Below are positions 24,890-34,489 of a stretch of 64,000 nucleotides of DNA, piece by piece. The notes under the pieces are model-generated. The model was not told the origin of the DNA. It did not search any database and saw nothing but the letters and a program-made list of their open reading frames with translations. The stretch lies in assembly GCA_018266355.1 (NCBI GenBank), contig JAFEAP010000002.1, positions 1-64,000 on the forward strand, read 5' to 3'. The stretch comes from Bdellovibrionales bacterium. Its GTDB lineage: Bacteria; Bdellovibrionota; UBA1018. A program made the translations under genes and the position numbers. How positions within the stretch are numbered: the stretch's first letter is position 1; the number at the start of each line of letters is the position of its first letter.

Positions 24890-25432
24890 ATGCTCGTCTT
24901 AATGCCTTCGCGAACTTTGAGCCGGCGCCTGAAGGTCTCCGCCGATACCGTCGCAGACAAGCCGACCGACCACCCGATGGCGAAATGGTGCGCCCGAGAC
25001 TTTCGGCTCGGTACCTGGCAAGTCGTGCTTTTCATGAACCCGGAGACGACGCTCTCGATCGTCATGGACGCCGCCCCCTACGGAACGCTCGTCGATCGCT
25101 TTCGCGAGTTCCTGCCCGCCTATTTCGAAAACTTAGGGTGGGACGATGTTCACGAGATTCTAGGGCCGACTCTCTCTGCCGGCGTCGAGTTCCGAAAGAA
25201 CACGGACCGCTCGATGACGGGCCTAATGAATAAACTCGTCATGGACCTGAGCTACTACGACTTCTCCGACCGAGATGTCGGCTCGATCAATTCCTTTCTC
25301 CTGAAGTACCTTCTCGGCGGCAAGCGACCGGACGGCTACGAGTACCCGATTACGCGTTTTCATCGGTGGCTTGAGACCGCTTCGCCGGCGAGCGGTCTGA
25401 AACTCGTTTGGTCAAAATCTGATGGTAGCTAG
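24890..25432 (+). CDS. DUF6933-like protein
   Basis: The protein has 180 residues. The pattern matches DUF6933: an N-terminal MPSRTLSRRLKVS, then FRLGTWQVVLFMNPETTLSIVMDA, LVDRFREFLPAYF and FRKNTDRSMTGLMNKLVMDL. Family members are small soluble proteins found often on mobile elements; no activity is known to me. Its start lies 39 nt after the Fic gene on the same strand, so it may be a third gene of that operon. Confidence 0.6.
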   Translation: MLVLMPSRTLSRRLKVSADTVADKPTDHPMAKWCARDFRLGTWQVVLFMNPETTLSIVMDAAPYGTLVDRFREFLPAYFENLGWDDVHEILGPTLSAGVEFRKNTDRSMTGLMNKLVMDLSYYDFSDRDVGSINSFLLKYLLGGKRPDGYEYPITRFHRWLETASPASGLKLVWSKSDGS

Positions 25433-25542
25433 ACGCCACGAGCACTGCGAACTACTAAGGCACGATATTCATCATCGAGCGCGCTTCGATGCTTGTAAGT
25501 CAAGCCCGCCGCATAGGATCACATTCGAAGAAAATTCAGACT

Positions 25543-26256
25543 TCAATTCCACTCCCCGTGAGGCACGGGCAACCGATTCAGTTCGTCCCTAATTTGCCGC
25601 CAATTAGGCATGCACTGATCCATGATGGCTTGGAATCGTTCTCCGTGAGTTGGCTCCACTAGATGTGCAACCTCGTGGAGCACAACGTACTCAAGAAACT
25701 GCTTAGGCTTTTTGGCGAGTTCCGTATTCAGGCGGATCGAGGCATTTCCGGGCGTGCATCCACCCCATTTTGTCTTCATCTGTTGAATGAAAACTTTCTC
25801 GACCTTGACCTCTAAGATCTTTTCCCAGTAGGCCAAGACATCAGGAAGAGCTTCCCGAATTTGATCGCGATACCACTCATCCATAAGCAGTTTGATCTGA
25901 TTGGCATCACTACTGGGGCGTACCGTAACGACTAGCTTATCGTGAGTCAGCGTGATCGTGGGTGAGCTATCACTAATCTCGATCGAAAGAAGATACCGCT
26001 TACCCCAAATCCAATGACTTTCGCGCTCCAGGTACTCTCTGGGGATATCACGCTCCTGTAGTTGATGCTTCCGCTGCTGTTCCTTAATCCAAAGGAGCTT
26101 AGACAGAGCGAATGCTCGGATTGCGTCTAGCTCCATAGATTCAGGGGCTGAGATTCGGACCTTGCCATTAGGTGGATTAACACTCAGGTGGATGTTCTTA
26201 ATATCCTTTCTGATGACTTCGACGACGATTCCCCCGAGATCGAGTTCAGCGTTCAT
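25543..26256 (-). CDS. SprT/YgjP-like zinc metallopeptidase (DUF45)
   Basis: The protein has 237 residues. The metal motif is VVLHEVAHLVEPTHGERF, with two His, Glu and a third His a few residues later, and a supporting block KTKWGGCTPGNASIRLNTEL, typical of YgjP/DUF45 metal-dependent hydrolases. These genes are very often the last gene of type I restriction operons, as here, where its ATG overlaps the HsdR stop by 1 nt (TGATG). It may degrade restriction subunits or DNA-protein crosslinks; the family's role in restriction systems is not settled. Confidence 0.85.
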   Translation of the reverse strand: MNAELDLGGIVVEVIRKDIKNIHLSVNPPNGKVRISAPESMELDAIRAFALSKLLWIKEQQRKHQLQERDIPREYLERESHWIWGKRYLLSIEISDSSPTITLTHDKLVVTVRPSSDANQIKLLMDEWYRDQIREALPDVLAYWEKILEVKVEKVFIQQMKTKWGGCTPGNASIRLNTELAKKPKQFLEYVVLHEVAHLVEPTHGERFQAIMDQCMPNWRQIRDELNRLPVPHGEWN

Positions 26257-29200
26257 CAGTATTCCCCCTGGGCTTTGATGATTAAAAAGATCCGTTCGAC
26301 CTCATCGGCATCCTTTAGAACTCCATAGAGCGCCTGTTTGATTACACGCTCACGAGCTTGCTCTCCGCGCCATCCGTCAGGACGGACTTCTTTAACGACC
26401 CGATCAATCTCAAGTGCGAGAGCTTCGTTATTTTTCAAGTTGTTATAGAGGGCACGTTTTCCGGCGGAATTTAGCGAGGGAGGCGTATCCTCAGAGTACG
26501 CCGTCTGAACCTTACGAGCCAAGTCTGAGATTCGCTTTAAATACTCCTCATACTCGAGAGCTTTGGATTTACGTGCTGCGATAATTTCATCCAAGAGGAC
26601 TGACATCTTGTCATAGAAGTCCGGATCTGTGACCCGCTCTTTTACGATCTTGCTCCTTACGTTGTTTTCGATGGTCTCAGCCACTGCAGCCTTGTTTCCT
26701 TTCATAGACCCAAGGTTTTTGTTGACTGCATCGGCTATGCCGCTCTTAACGATGAGTTCAAGCAGTGGGACATCATCAAACGGTGAGATCTTTCTGGGTT
26801 CAGAGGCTTCGATGTAGGTGTCGATCAGGTGCCTCATATCAGCTTCATAAGCCTTAAGATCAATGGTCTCTCCGCTGGCTTTTTTGATGATCTCGCGGAT
26901 CTTCAAATACTGGTCGATCTGAGTCTTGTTCTTAGCAACCTCAGCAGAGGAGTAACCAAGCGAACTCATCTCATCAGCGATATTTGCAAATGACCTGACC
27001 AGTGAAGCGACGGCTTTATAGAGAGCCGCACGTAAGGGTTCTTTTGCCTGAAGGTCAGTTGCGATCTCGGTGTTCCCGCAAAAGTAATGAATATGCTCAA
27101 GCTCACCTTTGGGCGGCTTAACGGGTTCACATAAGAGCGTTATGCCTTCGATTGCTTGTTCAAGTCTTTCACGTCCTTTTTGAAGTTTATCTTTCAACAA
27201 AACCTGCGGATCGGCCCCTCCTGAGCTTGTATCAAGCTCCGCGCTATAGACTGCGATCGCGTTTTCGACCTTCTTGAAGAGGTCCTTGTAATCAACGATG
27301 TAACCAAAGTCTTTATCGGCTCCGTCCAATCGATTGGTGCGACAGATTGCTTGGAATAAGCCGTGATCTTCCATCTTCTTGTCAAGATAGAGGTAGGAGC
27401 ATGAAGGAGCATCAAAACCCGTTAGAAGCTTGTTTACTACGATCAAGAGCTTCATGTTGGCGGGCTCTTCGACAAAGAGCTTCTTGGCTCGATCTTCGTA
27501 GGTTTCGGTCTTAGACTTTTCAGGCTCGGCCTGAACGTCCTTGAGCAGCTCAGTGTAGGTATTGTAGATGAACTGCCTATCGGTCTCCGTGTTTGCGCCT
27601 GTCTCCTCCTTAGTGACGTCTTGAGTCTGAGGATTATAGGAAGTCACCAGAGCACATCGACCCTTAAACGGGGTCTTTAGAAAGAGCTGATAATACTTGC
27701 AGGCTTCATAGATCGTCGATGCAACCAGGATGGCGTTTCCACGTTCGTTTGAAAGCCTTGGCTTAACACCAAAGTCAAAGACGATGTCGCTCACCACACG
27801 CTCCATGCGCGACTTCGAGCTTAAGAGCCTCTGCATGGTGCCCCATTGCTTTTTAAGCTCGTCTTTTTGCCAGTGATTTAGCCCTGCGGTTTTGGCCTCA
27901 AACCAAGCATCGACTTTATCTTGCGATCCCAGCACTTGATCGATATCGCGGGCCTCATAGATCAGGTCGAGGACGACCTCATCCTCGACGGCCTCTCTAA
28001 ACTTATAGGTGTGGATGTAGCCGCCAAAGACTTCGAGGCTCGTGGATTTGTCCTTCTTGAGAAGAGGCGTACCCGTAAACCCGATAAAGACGGCGTTAGG
28101 GAGCATGGCTTTCATGACTTGGTGGAGCTTGCCGCTTTGGGTGCGGTGGCACTCGTCGACAAACACAAAGATCTCACCCGACGTCTTTGTGGGTTGTGAT
28201 TTTAGATCCTGGATAAACTGATCAAAGTCATCGACATCCCGACGTCCAAACTTGTGAACCAACGAACAGAGAAGTCTTGGCTTTGCTTGCCCAAGTAGCT
28301 CCATCAAGTGGCGACCACTGCTGGTGCGCTCAATCGTTTCGCCTGTTTTACCAAAGACCTTTTCAATCTGTTTATCTAGCTCGTCACGATCAGTGATGAT
28401 GGCGACACGGGCGTTAGGGTTGTTCTCTAAAACCCACTTAGTGAGGAGTACCATCACGATACTTTTGCCTGAACCTTGAGTGTGCCAGATGATACCGCCC
28501 TCGCGAGCTTTGATCTTTTCCTGGGCGGCTTTGATCCCAAAGTATTGGTGGACTCTAGGGAGTTTCTTTATGCCCCCGTCAAACAAGACAAAGTCATGCA
28601 CGATCTCAAGTAAGCGCTTCTTTTCGCACATCTTGAGTAGGTACTTGTCGAGCTTAAACCGGGAGTTATCTTCTTCATCCTCTTTCCATTTTAGGAAGTA
28701 CTTCTCTTCGGTACCAATCGTTCCGTACTGCAGGCCCTCAGAATCGTTTCCGGAAAAGACAATTTGAACAGTAGAGAAGAACCACTGATTAAACTCGGGC
28801 TGTTGGTTTGAGAGAAGTTGCCTAATGCCATCCCCGATAGAGACACGGCTATTTTTTAACTCGATCACTCCGAGTGCGATGCCATTGATGTAGAGAACGA
28901 GATCGGGTCTACGCTCGTGGTTGCCACGAAGAGTAACTTCTTCTGCGATAGCAAAGTCGTTTTTGGATGGGTCGTTCCAGTTGATAAGCTTGACGGTTTC
29001 GGTAACTTTGCCCGCTTCAGTCTTAACGGGGACGCCATAGCGCAAAAGTTGATAGACCGCCTGATTGTTACCGTAAAGAGTGCGACTGTAGTTTTCGGAC
29101 TCACGCCTGAGGATATCGAGAGCACGGTTAATCTGATCTTGGTTATAGCCTGATTTGGCGAGGTACGCTGAAAGGATGTCCGATTCGACATTGGAGTTGT

Positions 29201-29306
29201 CAGGACGTTCAGACCAGTCGCCTAGATAGTTGTAATCTAGTTCGTCTCTAAAGAGTTGAATAACTCGATTCTGGGTATCGCGCTCAGGCGCGCCGACTTT
29301 ACTCAT
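26256..29306 (-). CDS. hsdR: Type I restriction endonuclease, HsdR subunit
   Basis: The protein has 1016 residues, a normal length. The N-terminal nuclease has D135 in RRPDLVLY and E149-x-K151 in VIELKNS. The helicase part has Walker A HTQGSGKS near 280, DECHRTQ as motif II, and FTGTPLL as motif III, with the second RecA domain further on (LTGFDAPSCSYLYLDK, QAICRTNR). It translocates and cuts DNA with the HsdM/HsdS complex. The start overlaps the HsdS stop by 4 nt. All motifs appear intact. Confidence 0.95.
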   Translation of the reverse strand: MSKVGAPERDTQNRVIQLFRDELDYNYLGDWSERPDNSNVESDILSAYLAKSGYNQDQINRALDILRRESENYSRTLYGNNQAVYQLLRYGVPVKTEAGKVTETVKLINWNDPSKNDFAIAEEVTLRGNHERRPDLVLYINGIALGVIELKNSRVSIGDGIRQLLSNQQPEFNQWFFSTVQIVFSGNDSEGLQYGTIGTEEKYFLKWKEDEEDNSRFKLDKYLLKMCEKKRLLEIVHDFVLFDGGIKKLPRVHQYFGIKAAQEKIKAREGGIIWHTQGSGKSIVMVLLTKWVLENNPNARVAIITDRDELDKQIEKVFGKTGETIERTSSGRHLMELLGQAKPRLLCSLVHKFGRRDVDDFDQFIQDLKSQPTKTSGEIFVFVDECHRTQSGKLHQVMKAMLPNAVFIGFTGTPLLKKDKSTSLEVFGGYIHTYKFREAVEDEVVLDLIYEARDIDQVLGSQDKVDAWFEAKTAGLNHWQKDELKKQWGTMQRLLSSKSRMERVVSDIVFDFGVKPRLSNERGNAILVASTIYEACKYYQLFLKTPFKGRCALVTSYNPQTQDVTKEETGANTETDRQFIYNTYTELLKDVQAEPEKSKTETYEDRAKKLFVEEPANMKLLIVVNKLLTGFDAPSCSYLYLDKKMEDHGLFQAICRTNRLDGADKDFGYIVDYKDLFKKVENAIAVYSAELDTSSGGADPQVLLKDKLQKGRERLEQAIEGITLLCEPVKPPKGELEHIHYFCGNTEIATDLQAKEPLRAALYKAVASLVRSFANIADEMSSLGYSSAEVAKNKTQIDQYLKIREIIKKASGETIDLKAYEADMRHLIDTYIEASEPRKISPFDDVPLLELIVKSGIADAVNKNLGSMKGNKAAVAETIENNVRSKIVKERVTDPDFYDKMSVLLDEIIAARKSKALEYEEYLKRISDLARKVQTAYSEDTPPSLNSAGKRALYNNLKNNEALALEIDRVVKEVRPDGWRGEQARERVIKQALYGVLKDADEVERIFLIIKAQGEY

Positions 29307-30571
29307 ATTAACCGAATCCTTCCTGTAAGAAGCTCTTGCATCATGCCTTGTTTGAGTAAGCGGGCTTTCGTGAGCTTTTGCTCGTTTACCCTTAAGTCCA
29401 AATCAAGGTCGGTGAGCATGTCTGCGATTTCTTGCTGTTCTGATAAGTCGGGTAGACTCATTTCAACTTTGTTTACATGCGAGGGCCCGAAGTTTAGCTG
29501 TGCGGAGCCAGTCGCCTGGCCGCCAATTTGGGCCTTAAACTCTAGACTCATCAGGTATTGGAAAAGATAAGATGCAGACAACCTGTCCCTAATTGGCTTG
29601 AAGCGGATTGTGCTAGTATTCATGCAAAGAGGTAGGTCGGATTCTCTTACAAATGCCACTTTCTCGTGAAAGCGATCTATGGTTATTCCAGATGAAGCAA
29701 TTACAATGTCCCCTGCGTCGGCAAGGAAGTGGGCATAAGCGCCGAAGGCTTCATAAGTCGAGATAAACCTAGTCGTCGTTTCTAAATTCAATTCGCCAAG
29801 AGAAATATTCGTGCCGTTTAGAAGTTTTACTCCGCTCGTTCTAAACTGATGGGTTCTCACCCCTGGTCCTTCTTGAAACCAGCATACATCTTTTAAATGG
29901 ACATCCTTCCACTCCCCACTAAACCCAGGCAGCCGCCGCTTCCCAGTCAGCAACTCCTGCAGCACGCCTTTCTTGATGAGGCGCCTTTTGGCGATGAGTT
30001 TTTCTAGCGATTCGATGTAGGCGTCGGCGTCGCTTAAGGCGTTGGCGATGGCTTCTTGTTCAGGTAACGCTGGCACTGGAATTATTAATTCCTTTACATC
30101 CCGTATGTTAATGCCCTTTACCGCTTGGCCAATTGTTTGAAGCGCTACTTGCTGCTGCGATTTCTTGGATTGCAAAACATGAAAGAGAAACGCTGATCTA
30201 ACGCGGTTATTCGGTCTCAATCGTGCCGTATCTTGCGTTATATTTGCGCCGACAAGAGATTGAGGTACAATTGCTACTCGCCCTGTTGTTCCTCGAATCG
30301 TAATTAGTACGTCGCCCTGATTTAGACGTGACCGCTTGTAAGGTTCCTCGATTGAAGGCTTAGCTAAGAGCAGATTGCTCTCATCAATCCGTCCACTATA
30401 AATATCTTTAACTTTCACAACAGGAATGCCCCCTCGGAAATAGCCACCTGGCATAAGGATGCCGTAGCAAATGGGAGCGTCTCTTCGGATACAACTATCG
30501 AGGGTAGCTACAAGCCAGTCTTCACAAACCACTCCGATCTCAGATGAATCGACTTTAGTGGCTAATTCCAC
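29303..30571 (-). CDS. hsdS: Type I restriction specificity subunit HsdS
   Basis: The protein has 422 residues with two target-recognition domains. Each is followed by the conserved helical spacer: PVPALPEQEAIANALSDAD with KKGVLQELLTGKRRLPG after the first, and LPDLSEQQEIADMLTDLD with KQGMMQELLTGRIRL after the second. It would recognise a bipartite sequence that cannot be read from the protein. It starts 10 nt inside the HsdM gene. The recognition parts are AT-richer than the core chromosome, a usual sign of domain exchange. Confidence 0.95.
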   Translation of the reverse strand: MELATKVDSSEIGVVCEDWLVATLDSCIRRDAPICYGILMPGGYFRGGIPVVKVKDIYSGRIDESNLLLAKPSIEEPYKRSRLNQGDVLITIRGTTGRVAIVPQSLVGANITQDTARLRPNNRVRSAFLFHVLQSKKSQQQVALQTIGQAVKGINIRDVKELIIPVPALPEQEAIANALSDADAYIESLEKLIAKRRLIKKGVLQELLTGKRRLPGFSGEWKDVHLKDVCWFQEGPGVRTHQFRTSGVKLLNGTNISLGELNLETTTRFISTYEAFGAYAHFLADAGDIVIASSGITIDRFHEKVAFVRESDLPLCMNTSTIRFKPIRDRLSASYLFQYLMSLEFKAQIGGQATGSAQLNFGPSHVNKVEMSLPDLSEQQEIADMLTDLDLDLRVNEQKLTKARLLKQGMMQELLTGRIRLI

Positions 30572-32976
30572 ACAAACCCCATCTTCTGCAGATGCTGATC
30601 AACCTTCTTCTCAAGCGTCGCGACTTCGCTCATCAAGCCAGGCAATGCTGACTCATATCTCTCAGCAAGTTCTTTGACCCTCGTGGTTAGCGACTGGCTC
30701 ACTCGATCTAGTTCGCCTTGAATCGCAGTATGGATTGCGTTCATCCACTTAGAATCAACGACTAGGTATTTTACGTCGGATTCTTTAAGCTTCGGATATT
30801 GAGCCAGCGCCTTTTCATCGAGCGCAGTCTCAAGGTCTTTGAGTTTACGCTTTAGTTCGGCTTCAGATTCGCAAAGCTCGATGTACTTTTTTAGAAGTAC
30901 CGTTTCTTCAATCGCGTCTTTATCTCCTTTAATTTCCTTTAGCCTTGTGGCCGCCGAAGCCTTATTGATCTTTTCAAGCTCAGAGAACGCGCCTTCGTCG
31001 CCGCCGTGCTCCTCTTCCATTTCGGTGATCTGAGAAGTCGCCGCCTCAAGTTCTGCGGTGAGCTTTTCGATCTCAGAAGCTTCATTTGAAAAAAACTTAG
31101 CGACGATCAGATCTTTAGGCACGAGATCGCAAGTCCATCCCTTATCGACTTGCTTGCCTGCTTTACCGTCTTTTCCTTTTTTAGTTTCTAAGATGCGATA
31201 AGTTTCAGATTTCCACCCATCGGCTGCGATCAGATAGCAATCGTCTTGCATCGTCGAAGCCCAGTAATCCATCAAGTGCTGATAGATCGAATACGCATCA
31301 ACCAAAGGCTTTTCTTCAAAGTGTTTGAGCAAGCTCTCGCCAAGCTCTGCGATGACCTCTTTAGGGTGGATGCCAACCTTTAGTTTCTTAAGTGATTTGG
31401 AAGTCTGCTCGCGCCAAGAATCAAAGTGAATGTTCAGCGAACCCACAAAGACTTTGAACTCTTTGTGATCAAAGATAGTGGATTTGATGGCGGCCTTTTC
31501 CACGGAAAGATTCACGTACCCCTTGCGTAGGTCTTTAAAGATATCACGCTTGAGAGTCGGACAAACCTTCCAGTAATCCGAGAGAGCATCAACATCCTGA
31601 GCTGGGATACCACCCTTAAGATGCCCCTCGATGTCTTGAAGATCCTCTGACTTCTGGCTGTCGATGTAACGAGGGAGATTGAGGTTGAACTCGTTCTTCT
31701 CGATTTCTTGATACGGAACAAGCCTGGAGAACTTAGCGACCTCGCGTTCGTTATTAAAGACATCTACGATCTTATGAATGTCTTGCGAGCGCAGGCGATT
31801 TTTTGGACCATCTTTCATGAAGCCCTGGCTAGCATCGATCATGAAGATGCCTTTACGATCGGTTGCCCCGAGCTTATCGATCACAATGATGCAGGCGGGG
31901 ATACCCGTTCCATAAAACAGGTTGGCAGGCAGCCCGATAATCCCCTTGATGTAACCCTTTTGGATAAGGTTCTTACGGATGTCCGCCTCAGCATTCCCGC
32001 GAAAGAGAACGCCGTGAGGGAGAATGCATGCACCTTTACCTGTGCTCTTAAGAGATCGAACGATGTGGAGCAGGTACGCGTAGTCGCCTTGCTTAGCTGG
32101 TGGCACCCCAAACGACGTAAATCGCTCGTAGGGGTCATTCATGGGGTCAATGCCAGTGCTCCAGCGTTTGTCTGAAAACGGCGGATTAGCGACGACGTAG
32201 TCAAACTGCTTAAGCTTATTGCCGTCCTTGAACTTGGGATCGGCAAGGGTATTGCCCTGATGGATGAGAGCGGTCGGGTTGTCGTGCAAGATCATGTTCA
32301 TACGAGCTAGACCGCTCGTCGCTGCATCCTTTTCTTGCCCGTAAAGGGTCACGGATTTGCCAGCCTCGTCACCGACCTTCAAAAGAAGCGATCCAGATCC
32401 GCAAGTGGGGTCATAGACAGTAGTCGATGCACTGACCTTGGCGGTCTTGAGGCCCAAGATCTGGGCCATGATGCGGCTGACTTCAGCAGGCGTATAGAAC
32501 TGGCCCTTGCTCTTGCCACTCTCTGTAGCGAAGTGGCGCATGAGGTACTCATACGCATCACCTAAGATGTCATCGCCGTCGGCTCGGTTTTTAGAGAAGT
32601 CGAGTGCAGGGTCTTCAAAGATCGCAATGAGGTTACCGAGCCTGTCCACCATCTCCTTGCCACTCCCGAGCTTCGTAGCGTCGTTGAAGTCAGGCATGTC
32701 GGAGAGTTTGTTCTCGCGAGCGAGGGGGGCGATGATCTTCTTGTTGATCTGGTCGCCAATGTCGCTCTTGCCTTTGAGCTCAACCATGTCCTTAAAGCTT
32801 GCGCCCTTTGGTACCGTGATTGGGGCGTAGGGTTGGCCTGCGTACTTGTCGCTGATGTATTTGATAAAGAGCAGGACGAGGACGTAGTCCTTGTACTGAG
32901 ACGCATCCATCCCGCCGCGAAGTTCATCGCAGCTTGCCCAGAGTTTTGAGTAGAGTTCTGATTTCTTAATGGCCAT
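30562..32976 (-). CDS. hsdM: Type I restriction DNA adenine methylase HsdM
   Basis: The protein has 804 residues. The N-terminal HsdM helical domain is followed by the N6-adenine methylase with YDPTCGSGSLLLKV (SAM loop) and VANPPFSDKRW (catalytic NPPF). The C-terminal 280 residues add a helical region with DYWASTMQDDCYLIAADGW and a long coiled coil (ATSQITEMEEEHGGDEG onward), a feature of the long HsdM subclass. It methylates host DNA and is needed for cutting. Start directly abuts the stop of the upstream nuclease-like gene. Confidence 0.95.
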   Translation of the reverse strand: MAIKKSELYSKLWASCDELRGGMDASQYKDYVLVLLFIKYISDKYAGQPYAPITVPKGASFKDMVELKGKSDIGDQINKKIIAPLARENKLSDMPDFNDATKLGSGKEMVDRLGNLIAIFEDPALDFSKNRADGDDILGDAYEYLMRHFATESGKSKGQFYTPAEVSRIMAQILGLKTAKVSASTTVYDPTCGSGSLLLKVGDEAGKSVTLYGQEKDAATSGLARMNMILHDNPTALIHQGNTLADPKFKDGNKLKQFDYVVANPPFSDKRWSTGIDPMNDPYERFTSFGVPPAKQGDYAYLLHIVRSLKSTGKGACILPHGVLFRGNAEADIRKNLIQKGYIKGIIGLPANLFYGTGIPACIIVIDKLGATDRKGIFMIDASQGFMKDGPKNRLRSQDIHKIVDVFNNEREVAKFSRLVPYQEIEKNEFNLNLPRYIDSQKSEDLQDIEGHLKGGIPAQDVDALSDYWKVCPTLKRDIFKDLRKGYVNLSVEKAAIKSTIFDHKEFKVFVGSLNIHFDSWREQTSKSLKKLKVGIHPKEVIAELGESLLKHFEEKPLVDAYSIYQHLMDYWASTMQDDCYLIAADGWKSETYRILETKKGKDGKAGKQVDKGWTCDLVPKDLIVAKFFSNEASEIEKLTAELEAATSQITEMEEEHGGDEGAFSELEKINKASAATRLKEIKGDKDAIEETVLLKKYIELCESEAELKRKLKDLETALDEKALAQYPKLKESDVKYLVVDSKWMNAIHTAIQGELDRVSQSLTTRVKELAERYESALPGLMSEVATLEKKVDQHLQKMGFVWN

Positions 32977-33921
32977 TTATGATTCCTGCATTTTCGAAAG
33001 CTTGAAACTGATCTGATATTTGAAAAATTCGATATTTTTAGTGACTTGAAGTGCGCGCCGCACATTCAGGTCATCCTCGAGAGCGATAATCGCTCCTTTT
33101 ACTGCTTGCCCGTCTTCGGCAAGTTCTTCTTGTACAAACCCCATGTAGCGTTGAATTTGGCCGACGACTACATCGCTTGCTCGGCCTCGCTTAAGTTCAA
33201 CGACTAGGAGTTCTTTTTTGTTCTTACTAATCGCAAGAATATCTATTGGACCCGTATCCGACGGATACTGCTGTCCGACGATTTCGCCTTCTTCTTCGTA
33301 GATATCGTATTTCTTCCCAAGCTCGGTCTGTTCCCAGTTTTTGACCAGAAACTCCTCTAAGTGCTCCTCGAGGGCGAACGCAGCGGGATCTTCGATTTCC
33401 GGAGAGGCCGAAACAATACTCGGTTTCGCAGCATCACCAGCGATCAGCTTTTCAATCTCATCTGCAAACTTCGAAACTTCAGATACCGTGCCGATTGACC
33501 CCGTCGAGTTTTTCAAACTCTGACTCATCGCTGTACGGGGTAATTGGATAGGGCTCCATTTTACGCTCCGCCGATGCGGTAAGTTCTCACCTTTTTTGAA
33601 AAAATATCCGGACGTCACTTCACCAACGAAATAAGCTCCTTCACCATTTGGGCACAGAACAACGTCACCGCGGTTAATGCCTCGCGATACGGTCCAAAGA
33701 AAACCACAGGCTAATCCCGCCGCTACTTTCGATCGATCTGGATTTTCTTTTAAATAAGTTGGGATAAATTTCTTATTAAACTCTTTCCATTCTTCGGTGA
33801 GCTCGTTCTTTAAATCGACTTCACCTAGGAAATCCGCGCCAATAAAACTGCCTTCAAAACACTGTTTCGCGTAAACGCTCTTTCTACCGAGCATCACGCG
33901 GAAATATCGGCGAATAGACAT
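32977..33921 (-). CDS. PD-(D/E)xK (NucS/DUF91-like) protein fused to an N-terminal domain
   Basis: The protein has 314 residues. The ATG at 33921 has AAGGGAGG 5 nt upstream. The C-terminal half shows a nuclease-like core: EEHLEEFLVKNWEQTELG, then DTGPIDILAISKNKKELLVVELKRG with Asp and E-x-K, and GQIQRYMGFVQEEL; this resembles endonuclease NucS/DUF91. The N-terminal half (RRYFRVMLGRKSVYAKQCFEGSFIGADFLG, ACGFLWTVSRGINRGDVVLCPNGEGAYFVGEV) resembles the restriction-associated N-terminal modules that read DNA or modified bases. It is the first big gene of the hsd operon and may add a second restriction activity. HsdM starts at the next base after its stop. Confidence 0.7.
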   Translation of the reverse strand: MSIRRYFRVMLGRKSVYAKQCFEGSFIGADFLGEVDLKNELTEEWKEFNKKFIPTYLKENPDRSKVAAGLACGFLWTVSRGINRGDVVLCPNGEGAYFVGEVTSGYFFKKGENLPHRRSVKWSPIQLPRTAMSQSLKNSTGSIGTVSEVSKFADEIEKLIAGDAAKPSIVSASPEIEDPAAFALEEHLEEFLVKNWEQTELGKKYDIYEEEGEIVGQQYPSDTGPIDILAISKNKKELLVVELKRGRASDVVVGQIQRYMGFVQEELAEDGQAVKGAIIALEDDLNVRRALQVTKNIEFFKYQISFKLSKMQES

Positions 33922-34144
33922 TCGTGCCTCCCTTCGGAACGGAAGCGGCGCCGCCGCACGTGACCCACTGATCAACCTCTGAGACTTTGAACTTTAGCTG
34001 CCGACCTATTTTGTGAGTAGGCATCTTCCCCGCCTCGCACCACTTGTAGATGGAGACTTTGGAGACACCGAGATGGTGTGCGATCTCGTCGACCGAGAGC
34101 CAACGTTCCGAAATAGGTTCGCGAGATGAGAGATCCGTCTCCAT
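33884..34144 (-). CDS. HTH (excisionase/MerR-type) DNA-binding protein leading the hsd operon
   Basis: The protein has 86 residues from the ATG at 34144, which follows GGAGG; the longer frame has no better signal. The winged HTH is RWLSVDEIAHHLGVSKVSIYKWCEAGKMPTHKIGRQLKFKVSEVDQWV. Its last 38 nt overlap the nuclease-like gene start. It probably controls expression of the restriction operon, delaying restriction until methylation is complete, by analogy with controller proteins; its own fold is excisionase-like instead. Confidence 0.7.
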   Translation of the reverse strand: METDLSSREPISERWLSVDEIAHHLGVSKVSIYKWCEAGKMPTHKIGRQLKFKVSEVDQWVTCGGAASVPKGGTNVYSPIFPRDAR

Positions 34145-34267
34145 CCTAGTCCTCCGTGAATTTGACTTCGCCTCATTATTCCTGAAAGAATGAGATGAGT
34201 AAATACTAATAGATACCAAGCGAACTTAGTTCAGAGTCCAATCGATCACTAAGGAACCGAGGGGAAC

Positions 34268-34489
34268 GTGAAAAAAATATTCGGCTGGAATTTCGCCCTG
34301 CTTTTTTCGGTTACCCTCGTTGTCGCCTTTGGCCACAGGAATACGATTTTTGCGACTCCGGGGCTTTGGACCAGTTATTTCAGGAGCGCTCTAGAATATC
34401 TCGTTTTCGGACTGAGCGTCGCCTTCGCAATGGGATTTACCGCAAGTCTAACGGCGACGGCCCTCGATTCTCTATGGGAGACTCAATGA
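34268..34489 (+). CDS. Small two-helix membrane protein
   Basis: The protein has 73 residues, from a GTG at 34268 with GAGG upstream. Two hydrophobic stretches (WNFALLFSVTLVVAFG and YLVFGLSVAFAMGFTASLTATAL) suggest two transmembrane helices. No family is recognised. Its end overlaps the next gene by ATGA, so both are made together. Divergent from the hsd operon, at the right end of the island. It is the first gene of a three-gene cassette with a membrane-anchored helical protein and a zinc-ribbon protein. Confidence 0.55.
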   Translation: MKKIFGWNFALLFSVTLVVAFGHRNTIFATPGLWTSYFRSALEYLVFGLSVAFAMGFTASLTATALDSLWETQ

